64,000 nt of DNA from Capnocytophaga sp. oral taxon 338 str. F0234 (GCF_000192225.1 NZ_GL872413.1:2074567-2138566); one strand, 5' to 3'; counted from the first letter of the stretch, positions 26,001 through 35,649 are shown. Notes: generated by a model from the sequence alone, not told the origin. Numbers and translations are program-made.

Positions 26001-28322
26001 ATGAAAAATATTATCCTATCACTACTCTTAATCATTAGTGCCACCACTGCTGCACAGACTACTTTTAGAGGCACATTGGTCAACCCCGATCAGAAGCCCA
26101 TCAGTGATGCGAATATTATTCTGATGTCGCTCCCTGATTCTACCTTAGTAAAGGGAGCTATCAGCAATAAATATGGTTTTTTTGAACTACCCAATCCCGC
26201 TAACAGCAAAAAGGTGCTTATTAAAATCACACATTTGGAATATCAAGGGGAAGTATTTCCTCCTACAAGTAGTAATTTGGGTACAATTGTTCTAATTCCT
26301 ACTTCTAATGAATTAGATGCTGTGGTTGTTACTGCCCGCCGCCGTCCTATTTTGGAACAGAAAGGCACTCGCATTAGTACCAATGTAGCACAATCTACCT
26401 TGCAAAAATTGCCCACTACCGATATGCTATTGAACTTTCTACCTGGGGTTAGTACTTCCTATACAGGCGGTGGTTTCGAAGTTTTTGGCAAGGGGAATCC
26501 CATCTTCTATATTAATAATCGCAGGGTGCGTAACCTTGATGAAGTGTATCAGCTATCTCCAAAAGATATTGAGAGTATAGAGATGGAAACCCAACCAGGT
26601 GCCGCTTTCGATAATACAGTAGGCGCTGTTATCTACATCATACTCAAAAAGAAACCAGGAGATGGACTTAGTGGGGCAGTTGAAAACACCTTCTATTTCT
26701 TCAAAAAAGGCATAATGGATGAAACTTGGCTAAGCCTCAACTATCGTAAAGGGAAAACCGACTGGTTTACAAGCATAAGTAATGATAATCATTTTAACCA
26801 AGAAGACTATAATGTAGCTCAGGATTTGCAAGTATTTACCAAAAATAACCAGTGGCGAGTACTCAATGATGAAACCCATCAAAATCAGAACAAAAACATT
26901 AAAACAAAGATAGGATTTGCACACGAATTCTCTGAAGAACACTCTCTGGGTATGAGCATAAGAGGGAGTATTATACCTTTCATCGGACATAACTTTAGCA
27001 CTCAAGAAACGACCACTTATAAGGACCAATTGCTTACTGCTCGGGGGCGCAACGAGTATGACCAATTTGAGCAAGACAAAAAACTCAGTGTCAATGCCTA
27101 TTACGAAGGCAAACTCACTGATGTGCTAAAAATGCAAACTGATGTGGATTATATCGGTCTGCGTTCTGATAATACTTCAGACATTGTTGAGCACAACCTC
27201 CTTAATACAACCTCTCGCAACGTACACACGCATTCCGATGTGATTTCCGATTGGTGGGGACTCAAGACCACCTTCTTTCAACAGTTAGGCAAAGGGACTC
27301 TTGGTTATGGTGTTGAGGTAAGTAACCTACACCGCACTGAGAATTACCAAGACAATGTATTTTCTGCTTTCAATATTAAAAATAACGAAACTCGTTCGGA
27401 TGCTTTTCTTAGCTTTTCCTATCCTATCAAAAAGGTAAATCTAAAACTTGGCACACGCTATGAGTATGCTGATTTTGATTATTATGAAAACGAGCAGAAA
27501 AGTGAAGCGAAAAGTAAGACCTATCGAGATTGGTTGCCTAATGTATCGGTGGCTTTCCCTTGGGAGAAAACTCAAATAACTTTCAGCTATGCTCGCAAGA
27601 TTAAGCGCCCTGCCTTCCATGAACTCAGTGACTACAATAGCTATGTTTCTTCTTTCCTGTACAATCGCGGAAACCCTTATATTACACCTCAACTCACTGA
27701 TGAGTGGAACACTCTGGCCACCTATGGACCTATATCAGCTTCCGTTACTTATTCCCATATTCACAAGGGAATTTATGCCGATTACCAACTCTCTTCTATC
27801 AACTCCGATGCAGTAGAAAAAATCCTTCGTAATTATGACGATTTTAGCCTACTGAAATGTGCACTTAATGCTCAAAAACAAATAGGAAAGTGGATGCCTA
27901 AACTTACCCTTACCTATGAAAAGCCTTTTGCTGATAAGGTGTTTTACAAAAGTGAAGGACTTTTTTCAGTAGAATGGATGAACCAAATCACCCCTTCAGA
28001 AAATTGGCTTTTTTTAGTTATGCTTCTCTATAAGAGCAAAGGTTCTATGCAAGAAGCCTACATATACAAGCCTGGAAGTGGTGTATTTGTAGGAGTAGCA
28101 CGTGCATTCTTCCACCAATCACTTTCTGTATATGCTGTAGCCTCCGACTTTTATAATGGGCTGAACCGACATGCCCGTATACAAAACTCATACATCAGTA
28201 ACAGTACCGCCTATAGCTACAGTAATTTTAGTTTCAAGATAGGGATAAGCTATAACTTCAACACTACCCAAAGCAAATACAAAGGAAAAGAAACGAGTGA
28301 GGAGGAAAACAACCGAATGTAA
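26001..28322 (+). CDS. TonB-dependent receptor-like outer-membrane protein
   Basis: A 773-residue outer-membrane protein. It has a signal peptide (1-18, ending TAAQ), a carboxypeptidase-regulatory-like domain (about 20-105, GTLVNPDQKPISDANIILM), a plug-like region (about 115-210, QKLPTTDMLLNFLPGVS) and a large barrel. The order fits the family with an OMP beta-barrel 2 domain rather than classical siderophore receptors. Substrate is unknown, and no SusD-like or other lipoprotein partner follows; the next gene is convergent and one base away. It has its own consensus promoter. Confidence 0.88.
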   Translation: MKNIILSLLLIISATTAAQTTFRGTLVNPDQKPISDANIILMSLPDSTLVKGAISNKYGFFELPNPANSKKVLIKITHLEYQGEVFPPTSSNLGTIVLIPTSNELDAVVVTARRRPILEQKGTRISTNVAQSTLQKLPTTDMLLNFLPGVSTSYTGGGFEVFGKGNPIFYINNRRVRNLDEVYQLSPKDIESIEMETQPGAAFDNTVGAVIYIILKKKPGDGLSGAVENTFYFFKKGIMDETWLSLNYRKGKTDWFTSISNDNHFNQEDYNVAQDLQVFTKNNQWRVLNDETHQNQNKNIKTKIGFAHEFSEEHSLGMSIRGSIIPFIGHNFSTQETTTYKDQLLTARGRNEYDQFEQDKKLSVNAYYEGKLTDVLKMQTDVDYIGLRSDNTSDIVEHNLLNTTSRNVHTHSDVISDWWGLKTTFFQQLGKGTLGYGVEVSNLHRTENYQDNVFSAFNIKNNETRSDAFLSFSYPIKKVNLKLGTRYEYADFDYYENEQKSEAKSKTYRDWLPNVSVAFPWEKTQITFSYARKIKRPAFHELSDYNSYVSSFLYNRGNPYITPQLTDEWNTLATYGPISASVTYSHIHKGIYADYQLSSINSDAVEKILRNYDDFSLLKCALNAQKQIGKWMPKLTLTYEKPFADKVFYKSEGLFSVEWMNQITPSENWLFLVMLLYKSKGSMQEAYIYKPGSGVFVGVARAFFHQSLSVYAVASDFYNGLNRHARIQNSYISNSTAYSYSNFSFKIGISYNFNTTQSKYKGKETSEEENNRM

Positions 28323-28323
28323 T

Positions 28324-29121
28324 TTAAGAAAAACTAATCTCCACTACAAACCCCTCGTGTCCGCGTACATTAAATACTGTATTATCCTCAAAGAGGAGGT
28401 ATTGCCCTTTGATTCCTATAAGTTTTCCCTGATATTGTAGGGTCTTGGGCATTGTAAGGCTGGTTACTTTGGTAGGATACCTAAGGACTGGATAGGTAAT
28501 ATCATATACAGGTATTCCTTCACTGAAATAGGGAAGTACCTCCTGAGGTAAGAAAGACTTGAGTCCTTGCTTCACTGAGGGTAAGTCTACCCTCTGAAGT
28601 TGGTTGGTAAGCATCTTACGCCAATTGGTCTTATCGGAGATATGCGCCTTGAGGGCGACCTCCCCTATCCCTGCTAAGTAGCGGTTGGGTACCTCCAATA
28701 TAATAAGTGCTTGGTGCGCTCCCTGATCAATCCATCGGGTAGGCATTTGTGTTTTTCGGGTAACGCCTACTTTTACCTCGCTGGAATTGGCTAAATAAAG
28801 TAGGTGCGGTTGTAGTTGTATCTGCTGTTCATAAGCCAAATCCCTATCCTCTATACCCAGATGAGCCTTGCTTAGCTCTGGGCGGATGATCCATTCCCCT
28901 ACCTCAGGAGCTTCAAAGAAACACTTCTTACAGAGTCCCTGCCTATAGATCTCTTTGTGTTGCCCACAATGCAAGCACTGGTAACCCACAAAGCACAAGG
29001 AGATTCGTTGCCCCAATAAGGTGTTCATTGGGAACTCTCCCTGTTCCAAGGGAAGGTAATACTGTACAGGGGCTTGTGCCTCAGTTCGCATTTTTCTTAA
29101 AACCGTTTGGTAGGTTTTCAT
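28324..29121 (-). CDS. DUF2797 zinc-ribbon protein
   Basis: A 265-residue soluble protein matching the DUF2797 family. Near the N-terminus it has a four-cysteine ribbon CLHCGQHKEIYRQGLCKKC (two CxxC pairs), then a conserved region with GVTRKTQMPTRWIDQGA, and a C-terminal beta-domain. Function is unknown; the ribbon suggests nucleic-acid or protein binding. I start at MKTYQTVLRKMRTEAQ; a longer frame adds 13 residues. It is divergent from the GH3 gene, and the GH3 promoter overlaps its start. Confidence 0.85.
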   Translation of the reverse strand: MKTYQTVLRKMRTEAQAPVQYYLPLEQGEFPMNTLLGQRISLCFVGYQCLHCGQHKEIYRQGLCKKCFFEAPEVGEWIIRPELSKAHLGIEDRDLAYEQQIQLQPHLLYLANSSEVKVGVTRKTQMPTRWIDQGAHQALIILEVPNRYLAGIGEVALKAHISDKTNWRKMLTNQLQRVDLPSVKQGLKSFLPQEVLPYFSEGIPVYDITYPVLRYPTKVTSLTMPKTLQYQGKLIGIKGQYLLFEDNTVFNVRGHEGFVVEISFS

Positions 29122-29137
29122 ATTTTTTGTACTTTTA
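29106..29137 (+). promoter_or_regulatory. Probable promoter for the GH3 gene
   Basis: TTTG (29106-29109), 20 bases, TACTTTTA (29130-29137) resembles the -33/-7 pattern except for the last base. It would give a leader of about 60 bases and overlaps the divergent DUF2797 start codon. Confidence 0.5.
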
Positions 29138-29206
29138 CGTCCTGTTTTTATCAAAGACAAAAATAATAAAAATAAATCAACTTCATATACCTTTTTAAAG
29201 AAAAAT

Positions 29207-30733
29207 ATGGCTTTAACGATTATTCATTCCATAGCTTCTTGGTTTTTACGCAAGCGTATAGACCAAATAGAAGAATTTATCAAACACCCTCACGAAGTAC
29301 AGGAGAATGTCTGTGCCAAGCTCTTAGAAGCGGCACAAGCCACCGAAATGGGCAAGAAATACGACTTTATTTCCATTCGAAACTATGAGGATTTTGCCTC
29401 CCGTATCCCTATCACTATCTATGAAGACATAGAACCCATGATAGAGCGTGCCCGCCGTGGGGAGCAGAACCTTTTCTGGTGTACCCCTATCAAATGGTTC
29501 GCCAAGAGCAGTGGTACGACCAATGCCAAAAGCAAGTTTATCCCCGTAAGCGAGGAAGCCCTCCAAAATTGCCACTACAAGGCAGGTAAGGATATGCTCT
29601 GTTTGTACCTGAACAATAATCCCGACTCCAACCTCTTTACAGGAAAGAGCCTACGCCTTGGGGGCAGTAAGGAGTTATACGAGGAAAATGGGACTATCTT
29701 TGGCGACTTATCAGCCATACTTATAGACAACCTCCCTTTCTGGGCGGAATTCAGCTGTACCCCCTCCACTAAAGTGTCCCTAATGAGCGAGTGGGAAGCC
29801 AAGATGAAGGCTATCATTGCCGAATCCTCACGGGAGAATGTAACCAGCTTGGTAGGCGTCCCCTCATGGATGATGGTACTCCTAAGACAAGCTCTTGCTT
29901 ATACAGGTAAGGAAAACATATTGGAGATATGGAAAAACTTAGAGGTATATTTCCATGGCGGGGTGAGTTTTGTCCCTTACCGAGAGCAATATAAGCAACT
30001 TATTCCCTCCGATAGTTTCCGCTATTATGAGACCTACAACGCCTCCGAGGGCTTTTTTGCCATACAGGATAGAAACAACAGCGACGAAATGCTACTGATG
30101 CTGGACTATGGTATATTCTATGAGTTTATCCCTATGGACAGCTTTGGCACCCCTGCCCAGAAGGCCATTCCACTATGGGAAGTAGAGGTTGGTAAGAACT
30201 ACGCCATGGTGATTACTACCAATGCAGGGCTTTGGCGTTATCAGATAGGCGATACAGTACGCTTTACCTCCACCTCGCCCTATCGTATCAAGATCACAGG
30301 ACGCACCAAGCACCATATCAACGTATTTGGGGAAGAGCTTATCATAGAGAACACCGAGGAAGCGCTTAAGAGAGCCTGTCATAAGCACCATTGTAGCGTG
30401 ATAGAATACACCGTGGCACCTATTTTCATGCAGGGCAACAAGAGCGGTGGGCACGAGTGGATCATTGAGTTCGAAACCGCCCCTGAGGATATAGAAGCCT
30501 TCACCCGTACCTTGGACACTGAACTAAAAGCACTTAACTCCGATTACGAGGCCAAGCGCTATAACGATATGACCCTTGCTATGCCCAAGATACACATTGC
30601 CCGAAAGAACCTCTTCCACGACTGGCTTAAGGAAAACGGCAAGTTAGGAGGTCAACATAAGATTCCGCGCCTTTCTAACACTCGTGATTACTTTGAGGCA
30701 ATCTGGAAGCTAAAGGATAATAATGCCAATTAA
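29207..30733 (+). CDS. GH3-family acyl-amido synthetase
   Basis: A 508-residue cytosolic protein of the GH3 superfamily (adenylate-forming enzymes that in plants conjugate acyl acids to amino acids). Motifs include WFAKSSGTTNAKSKFIPVS (P-loop-like ATP motif), ETYNASEGFFAIQD, MVITTNAGLWRYQIGDTVRF and ITGRTKHHINVFGEEL. All family landmarks are intact, so it is probably active, but bacterial GH3 substrates are essentially unknown. GC content is higher than in the accessory patch that follows. It stands alone on its strand. Confidence 0.92.
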   Translation: MALTIIHSIASWFLRKRIDQIEEFIKHPHEVQENVCAKLLEAAQATEMGKKYDFISIRNYEDFASRIPITIYEDIEPMIERARRGEQNLFWCTPIKWFAKSSGTTNAKSKFIPVSEEALQNCHYKAGKDMLCLYLNNNPDSNLFTGKSLRLGGSKELYEENGTIFGDLSAILIDNLPFWAEFSCTPSTKVSLMSEWEAKMKAIIAESSRENVTSLVGVPSWMMVLLRQALAYTGKENILEIWKNLEVYFHGGVSFVPYREQYKQLIPSDSFRYYETYNASEGFFAIQDRNNSDEMLLMLDYGIFYEFIPMDSFGTPAQKAIPLWEVEVGKNYAMVITTNAGLWRYQIGDTVRFTSTSPYRIKITGRTKHHINVFGEELIIENTEEALKRACHKHHCSVIEYTVAPIFMQGNKSGGHEWIIEFETAPEDIEAFTRTLDTELKALNSDYEAKRYNDMTLAMPKIHIARKNLFHDWLKENGKLGGQHKIPRLSNTRDYFEAIWKLKDNNAN

Positions 30734-30785
30734 TAGTAGAAAATGATTGTATAGTCTAATTCGTTAAGACGCAATAAAAATTGAT

Positions 30786-31274
30786 ATGAAGAAAAATATC
30801 ATCAAAATACTAATTACATTAGTATTGTTGCTCTTTATTGTATTTGATATTATGTATCTTATAGGGTGTTATGTATCCCTAAAATTCCAAATAGAAGACA
30901 ATGTTAGCTCCACAATCATAGATGTAATATATAATTTTGTTGATAAAGTTGCCTTTTTTTCCATAATCAATGCTTTAATCATCTCTTTATTGGGGGAATA
31001 TATTCTTTTCAGAAACAAGAGAAATATAATTGAAGAAAAAAAGAAGTCTATCCCTATTTTTGTTTGTATATACACTATCCTGCAATTATCTGTTATATTT
31101 TATAGCTACTATGGATTAAAATCCAATAGCCAACAAGATATGATAGGAACCAATGTTATGGAAAGTATAAACGATATGACCATAGGACTTTTTACATCTC
31201 TCTTTTTTAGCTTGGTTATATGCTGTTTGATGCTTCTATTTATCCATAAAAGGCCTATAACTAATGATAAATAA
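30786..31274 (+). CDS. Unrecognised four-helix membrane protein
   Basis: A 162-residue integral membrane protein with four predicted helices (about residues 7-29, 55-76, 89-108 and 132-153) and a short positively charged loop after the second. No family recognised. It is much richer in A and T than the GH3 gene before it. It overlaps the start of the next, broken membrane gene by 11 bases, so the two were probably translated together. Confidence 0.65.
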   Translation: MKKNIIKILITLVLLLFIVFDIMYLIGCYVSLKFQIEDNVSSTIIDVIYNFVDKVAFFSIINALIISLLGEYILFRNKRNIIEEKKKSIPIFVCIYTILQLSVIFYSYYGLKSNSQQDMIGTNVMESINDMTIGLFTSLFFSLVICCLMLLFIHKRPITNDK

Positions 31275-31575
31275 TTCCATAAAAGTTTTAGGGAAATATA
31301 ATATTTCAATAGCCATTGTGCTTTTTGGAGTCTATCTTATGGCAGTTTGAGGGCTTTTAAGGTATGATAATAGCAAGTTTGCCTATCCTATTCAAATTAT
31401 ATTGCCTATTACTGTCTTACAATTACTCATAAGTATCGTTTTTTGTATATTATTTTGGAGAAAACAACCCAAAATGCGTAGCTTATGGCTCATTATGTTA
31501 ATAGGGTTGCTGTTATTCTTAGAATTGCTTTGTATTCCACTAATAGCTATATATGGAATGGCACAAGGAAATTAA
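31264..31575 (+). pseudogene. Membrane protein gene with an internal TGA
   Basis: An ATG inside the end of the previous gene opens a frame that reads hydrophobic sequence on both sides of one in-frame TGA (31348-31350, codon 29). Downstream the frame continues for 74 more codons with two or three membrane helices (QIILPITVLQLLISIVFCIL, LLLFLELLCIPLIAIYG) to a TAA at 31573. The continuous hydrophobic pattern implies the TGA is recent, perhaps from TGG. It looks like a paralogue or partner of the preceding membrane gene. Confidence 0.75.
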
Positions 31576-31621
31576 GATTTTACTTCTGTACAAATTAAAA
31601 TAGATTAAAAAATAAAAATTT

Positions 31622-31875
31622 ATGAATAAAGATTTAGAAAAAATATAAATCCAAGAGTTTTTTGGGATTGTTCTTTTGAAGATTTAGATTTAGAGAAAGA
31701 TAAAATCTTTATCATCGGTAGAATTATGATGAGAGGAACAGATAGGGAAATCCATTTTATAGAAGATAACTTTTCTTTGAAAGAGATAAAAGACGCTGTG
31801 GAAAAATCTACTGAAACTGATGATATATGTATAAATTATTACCAAAAATTATACAACTATGGAAATAGAAGATAA
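31622..31875 (+). pseudogene. DUF6922-like antitoxin, frameshifted
   Basis: The ATG at 31622 reads MNKDLEKI and stops at 31646. Shifting by one base after the A-run at 31638-31643 gives INPRVFWDCSFEDLDLEKDK and continues to 31875. That is the NPRLFW-type start of small proteins (DUF6922-like) that accompany AbiEii toxins in Bacteroidota. Adding one A restores a single frame of about 84 residues. No alternative start exists in the downstream frame before the NPR motif. It overlaps the toxin gene start by 17 bases, as expected for a toxin-antitoxin operon. Confidence 0.75.
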
Positions 31876-32530
31876 TAAAGCTGTAGGAAAATCTCAAATA
31901 GAGTTACTCAATAAATTAATGTCATTAGAGTACCTTTCCTAATATTGTTTAGTCGGAGGAACTAATCTAGCTCTAAGGTATGGACACAGAATATCAATAG
32001 ACTTAGATATATTTAGACATAATCCTTCTGCTAATATAGAAGAAAATATGATGATCTCAAATATGATTAAAAAGGTTTTCCCTACTGCTGAGATTATCAG
32101 TATTAATAAAATAGGTATTTTCCTGTACATAGGTGAGATAAAAGTCGATATCATTGAATATCCTTTTCCTTTTTTCGAGGTAGAAACAATAAAGGGGATT
32201 CGCTTAGCCTCAAAATCTGATATCAGTACTATGAAAATTAGTGCCATAACCAACAGAGGTTCTCGTAAAGATTTTTATGATTTACATGAATTATTAAAAG
32301 AATTTACCTTAAAAGAGATCATTGATGACTATCAAAGAAAATATAATATTGATAATTTGGAAATGGCAAAAAGGTCTCTAATATATTTTGAGGATGCAAA
32401 TAATGAAAAAGAAAGAAATAATAAAGTTATTAGCCTTATAAATGAAAGTTGGGAAAACATAAAAGATGATATAGAGAGAAAATACAACGAATTATTTCAA
32501 ATCTCTCATAAAAACAGACAAAAGAAATAA
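31859..32530 (+). pseudogene. AbiEii/AbiGii-type nucleotidyltransferase toxin, interrupted
   Basis: The ATG at 31859 opens a frame with an in-frame TAA at 31940-31942 (codon 28). Without that stop it encodes about 223 residues of the AbiEii nucleotidyltransferase toxin family: CLVGGTNLALRYGHRISIDLDIF (GGT and DxD active-site motifs) and RGSRKDFYDLHELL further on. A shorter frame from ATG 32048 remains open but lacks the GGT/DxD motifs and would be inactive. AbiE-type toxins inactivate tRNA or growth targets when phage infects. Both halves of this pair are broken. Confidence 0.8.
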
Positions 32531-32625
32531 TTTTTTGGAAATATTCTATTGTATTTGGTACGTAGTATATAGCCCATCTTACTGAAACAAGTAAAAAACT
32601 CTTTGCAAAGCTCAAAGAAATATTT

Positions 32626-32633
32626 TATCTTTG
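32626..32633 (+). promoter_or_regulatory. -7 box for the DyP peroxidase gene
   Basis: TATCTTTG fits the consensus and lies 75 bases before the DyP ATG. A perfect 10-bp palindrome CTTTGCAAAG sits just upstream at 32601-32610. Confidence 0.5.
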
Positions 32634-32708
32634 CCTCTAAAGAAAACAAGCAGAAATAGATAATGTAACTTCCTGTTATTTCGTCTATTCCTTAAAAAAG
32701 AAAATTGT

Positions 32709-33622
32709 ATGAAAAAATATCAAAACGTAACAGACTTACCCAATAACAACACAGTGTTTTTGGTATGGGTATTTAAAAAGAATTTGGACAAAGCACAACT
32801 TTCTGTTACTTTTGCAAAAGCATGTAGTTTGGTAGGAAATCTCAACCACTCAGCTGCAGACCGATTCCCCGAAGCCCGTGCGAGTGTAACTATAGGTATC
32901 AGCCATAGCGGATGGCTTACCTTGGGGTTACCTAAACCTCTACCTAAAGAACTTAAAGATTTTCAGCCTATCAAAGGTAGCAAACACACGGCTGTGGCTA
33001 CCGAAGGTGATCTACATTTTCATATTCGCGCACACAACCCCAGCTTGGCTTATGATATGGCAACGACTATCAGCGATGTGATGCAGCCTGTAGCTGATCG
33101 TATAGTCAATGTACAAGGATTTAGGTATTGGGACGGACGTGCTATCATCGGTTTTGTAGATGGAACTGAAAATCCTCAAGGACAAGAACGAGAACAGTTT
33201 GCCGTAGTAGGTAATGAAGATCCCCTTTATCAAGGGGGAAGTTATCTATTTGTACAAAAATACGTACATGATATGAATGCTTGGCGTGCCCTTCCTGTTA
33301 GCGAACAGGAAAAAGTAATAGGACGCTAGAGATGGACGATGATACCAAGCCTTCCAATGCCCATTCTGCCCTTGCCAATGTGGGAGACGACCTAAAAGTA
33401 GTCAGAGACAATATGCCTTTCCATGACCCTGCGAGCCACCAGATGGGTACTTACTTTATTTGCTATGCGAACACCTTCAGTACTGTAGAGAAGATGCTTA
33501 CCAATATGTTCGTAGGCAATCCTATAGGTAATTATGATCGCTTGTTGGATTTCAGTACTGCCCAAACAGGTACCCTCTTCTTTGTCCCTTCATTAGATAT
33601 GTTGGACGACTTTGCTGGCTAA
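32709..33622 (+). pseudogene. DyP-type heme peroxidase, frameshifted
   Basis: Two adjoining frames together make one dye-decolorising peroxidase. The first (32709-33329) carries the GxxDG motif in GFVDGTENPQG (residues 148-158, catalytic Asp151) and ends EKVIGR before a TAG. The second (from 33332, MDDDTKPSNAHSALANVG) lies in another frame and carries the presumed heme-ligand histidine in AHSAL. Between CGC (33324-33326) and ATG (33332) are five bases where six would keep one frame, so a single base is missing. The lesion separates the distal Asp from the proximal His, so neither half should be active. A sequencing error is the main alternative. Confidence 0.85.
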
Positions 33623-33661
33623 TCATAGAAAAATATCAGAACCACACCAAACACATTGCAC

Positions 33662-34939
33662 ATGAACTATTATAACATCAAACATAAGGACGAAATCGTC
33701 TCCTTCAAGGAAGCTACCCTAAGGGGATTGGGAAAGGACAAAGGTCTTTTTGTTCCCGAACATATCCCTACCTTACCTGCGGCTTTTTTTGAGGAAATTA
33801 CTCAGAAAAGTAACATAGAAATCGCTACAGAGGCACTTTACCCCTATGTCAATGACAGTTTCTCTAAGGAAGAGCTCCAAAAGGTTTTGGAAGAAGTCTT
33901 TGTCTTTGATACGCCTGTAAAGGAACTCTTAAGTAATACCTCTGTATTGGAACTATTCCATGGGCCTACGATGGCCTTCAAGGATGTAGGAGCTCGCTTT
34001 ATGGCACGTTGCTTAGGCAAGTTCTCCGATAAGGATAATCCGACTACGGTAGTGGTGGCTACCTCTGGTGATACGGGGAGTGCTGTAGCCAATGGCTTTT
34101 ACAAAGTGGAGGGAGTAAGAGTAGTCATTCTCTTCCCTAAAGGAAAAGTAAGCCCTTTCCAAGAATACCAAATGACCTCCTTAGGCGCCAATATCCAAGC
34201 GGTAGAGGTAGAGGGTACCTTTGATGACTGCCAAGCCCTTGTCAAGCAAGCCCTTTCGGATGCTTCCCTCAAGGCAGAACGCGTGCTAAGCAGTGCCAAC
34301 TCTATCAATATAGCCCGCTTTCTCCCCCAGATGCTTTACTACTTCTTTGCCTATAAGCAGGTGAAAAACCTCTTAGGAGGTAAGGATTGGGTAGTGGCCG
34401 TCCCCAGTGGGAACTTTGGCAACCTAACCGCTGGCCTATATGCTCACGCTATGGGACTTCCTATAAGTAAGTTTGTAGCAGCCAACAATGCCAATGATAC
34501 TTTTTACCTCTATCTACAATCAGGGAATTATCATGCAAAACCATCAGTAGCCACTCTTTCCAATGCTATGGATGTAGGAGATCCTAGTAATTTTGTACGT
34601 ATTCAGGAACTCTTCCATAATAATCTGGATGCTATTCGCAAAATGATTATAGGGGAAACTATCTCCGATAAAGAAACCCTGAATGAGATAGCCTATATTC
34701 ATAATACCATAGGATACATACTTGACCCTCATTCTGCTGTGGGACACTTGGCTCTGCAAAAAGTATTACTTCCCTCACAATATGGAACGGTACTAAGTAC
34801 TGCTAGCCCGAAGAAGTTTAATGAGGTAATCAGACAAGTAATTCCTTCCTTTCCTACTCCAAAGGTGGATTTAAGTTCTTGTCATAAGAAGTGCATTGCT
34901 AATTCATACGAAGCTTATAAGGAAATACTTCTCAACTAA
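33662..34939 (+). CDS. thrC: Threonine synthase
   Basis: A PLP enzyme that converts O-phosphohomoserine to threonine. The 425-residue protein from MNYYNIKHKDEIVSF has the N-terminal RGLGKDKGLFVPEHIP motif. The PLP lysine is in FHGPTMAFKDVGARFM, and the phosphate-binding region is ATSGDTGSAVANGF. A TTG two codons earlier is possible but less likely. Other threonine-pathway genes (thrA, thrB) are not next to it, and no promoter box is obvious between it and the broken DyP gene. It is convergent with comF. Confidence 0.95.
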   Translation: MNYYNIKHKDEIVSFKEATLRGLGKDKGLFVPEHIPTLPAAFFEEITQKSNIEIATEALYPYVNDSFSKEELQKVLEEVFVFDTPVKELLSNTSVLELFHGPTMAFKDVGARFMARCLGKFSDKDNPTTVVVATSGDTGSAVANGFYKVEGVRVVILFPKGKVSPFQEYQMTSLGANIQAVEVEGTFDDCQALVKQALSDASLKAERVLSSANSINIARFLPQMLYYFFAYKQVKNLLGGKDWVVAVPSGNFGNLTAGLYAHAMGLPISKFVAANNANDTFYLYLQSGNYHAKPSVATLSNAMDVGDPSNFVRIQELFHNNLDAIRKMIIGETISDKETLNEIAYIHNTIGYILDPHSAVGHLALQKVLLPSQYGTVLSTASPKKFNEVIRQVIPSFPTPKVDLSSCHKKCIANSYEAYKEILLN

Positions 34940-34950
34940 GTAAGCCATAG

Positions 34951-35649
34951 TTATTCATTATTACTATATGCCATACAGGCAAAGCTAACTGTGGCTTCTG
35001 CTTTTTCTATTAATAAGGAAGCACAACGAGCGAGTGTTGCTCCTGTGGTGATAATATCATCCACCATAAGAATATGCTTTCCTTTAATTGCTGATGAATT
35101 CACAAGGACAAATTCCTCAGAGGTTCCTTTCTGTCGTTCCAACCAATGTTTCTTAGCTTGTGCCGAATTATAGGTTTGTTTAAGTAATATTTTCTCTGAA
35201 TAAGGTACTTGAAGTGCTTGAGCAATTGTCTTACCAAAAAGAGTTACTTGATTGTAACCTCTTTTCCTCTGTTTTTTAGGATGTAAAGGAACAGGTATAA
35301 CCATCTCTACCCCTTGAAAATAACCAGAAGTGGCAAGTTGATAGGCATACCATTCTCCCAGCCATTTCCCGATATTCTCTTTTCCTTGATATTTCAAGGC
35401 ATGTATGAGCCGCTGAGTGATACTTCCTTTCTCATAATAGAGTAAGGCAGCTGCTTTATTTACAGGAATTCTACCCCAGAATTTCTCTTTCATAGGATTA
35501 TCTTCCTGTGTATGAAAGAGCGTTTCCCTTAATTCATGCCTACAAGTAGAACAGAGAAAATCCTCCTGACTACCCATAATTTGAGAACATCCTAAGCAAT
35601 ATTTAGGGAATAATATTGACAAAATATCTTTATAGATAGAAAAGTTCAT
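34951..35649 (-). CDS. comF: ComF-family phosphoribosyltransferase-like protein
   Basis: A cytosolic ComF-family protein of about 232 residues. It has a zinc finger with CLGCSQIMGSQEDFLCSTC (two CxxC pairs) at the N-terminus and a phosphoribosyltransferase fold with the PRPP motif ILMVDDIITTGATL near residue 200. In competent bacteria ComF helps natural DNA uptake; its activity is not known. I use the start MNFSIYKDILS. A frame nine codons longer would begin inside the hairpin terminator at 35673-35697 and is unlikely. Confidence 0.88.
   Translation of the reverse strand: MNFSIYKDILSILFPKYCLGCSQIMGSQEDFLCSTCRHELRETLFHTQEDNPMKEKFWGRIPVNKAAALLYYEKGSITQRLIHALKYQGKENIGKWLGEWYAYQLATSGYFQGVEMVIPVPLHPKKQRKRGYNQVTLFGKTIAQALQVPYSEKILLKQTYNSAQAKKHWLERQKGTSEEFVLVNSSAIKGKHILMVDDIITTGATLARCASLLIEKAEATVSFACMAYSNNE

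Noticed and set aside
31348-31350. Selenocysteine or recoding at the in-frame TGA
   Set aside because: No stem-loop resembling a SECIS element was recognised after it, and the neighbouring genes carry ordinary inactivating lesions, so decay is simpler.
33320-33340. Programmed frameshifting in the DyP gene
   Set aside because: There is no slippery heptamer at the junction and programmed shifting is not known for this family; a one-base deletion or sequencing error fits better.
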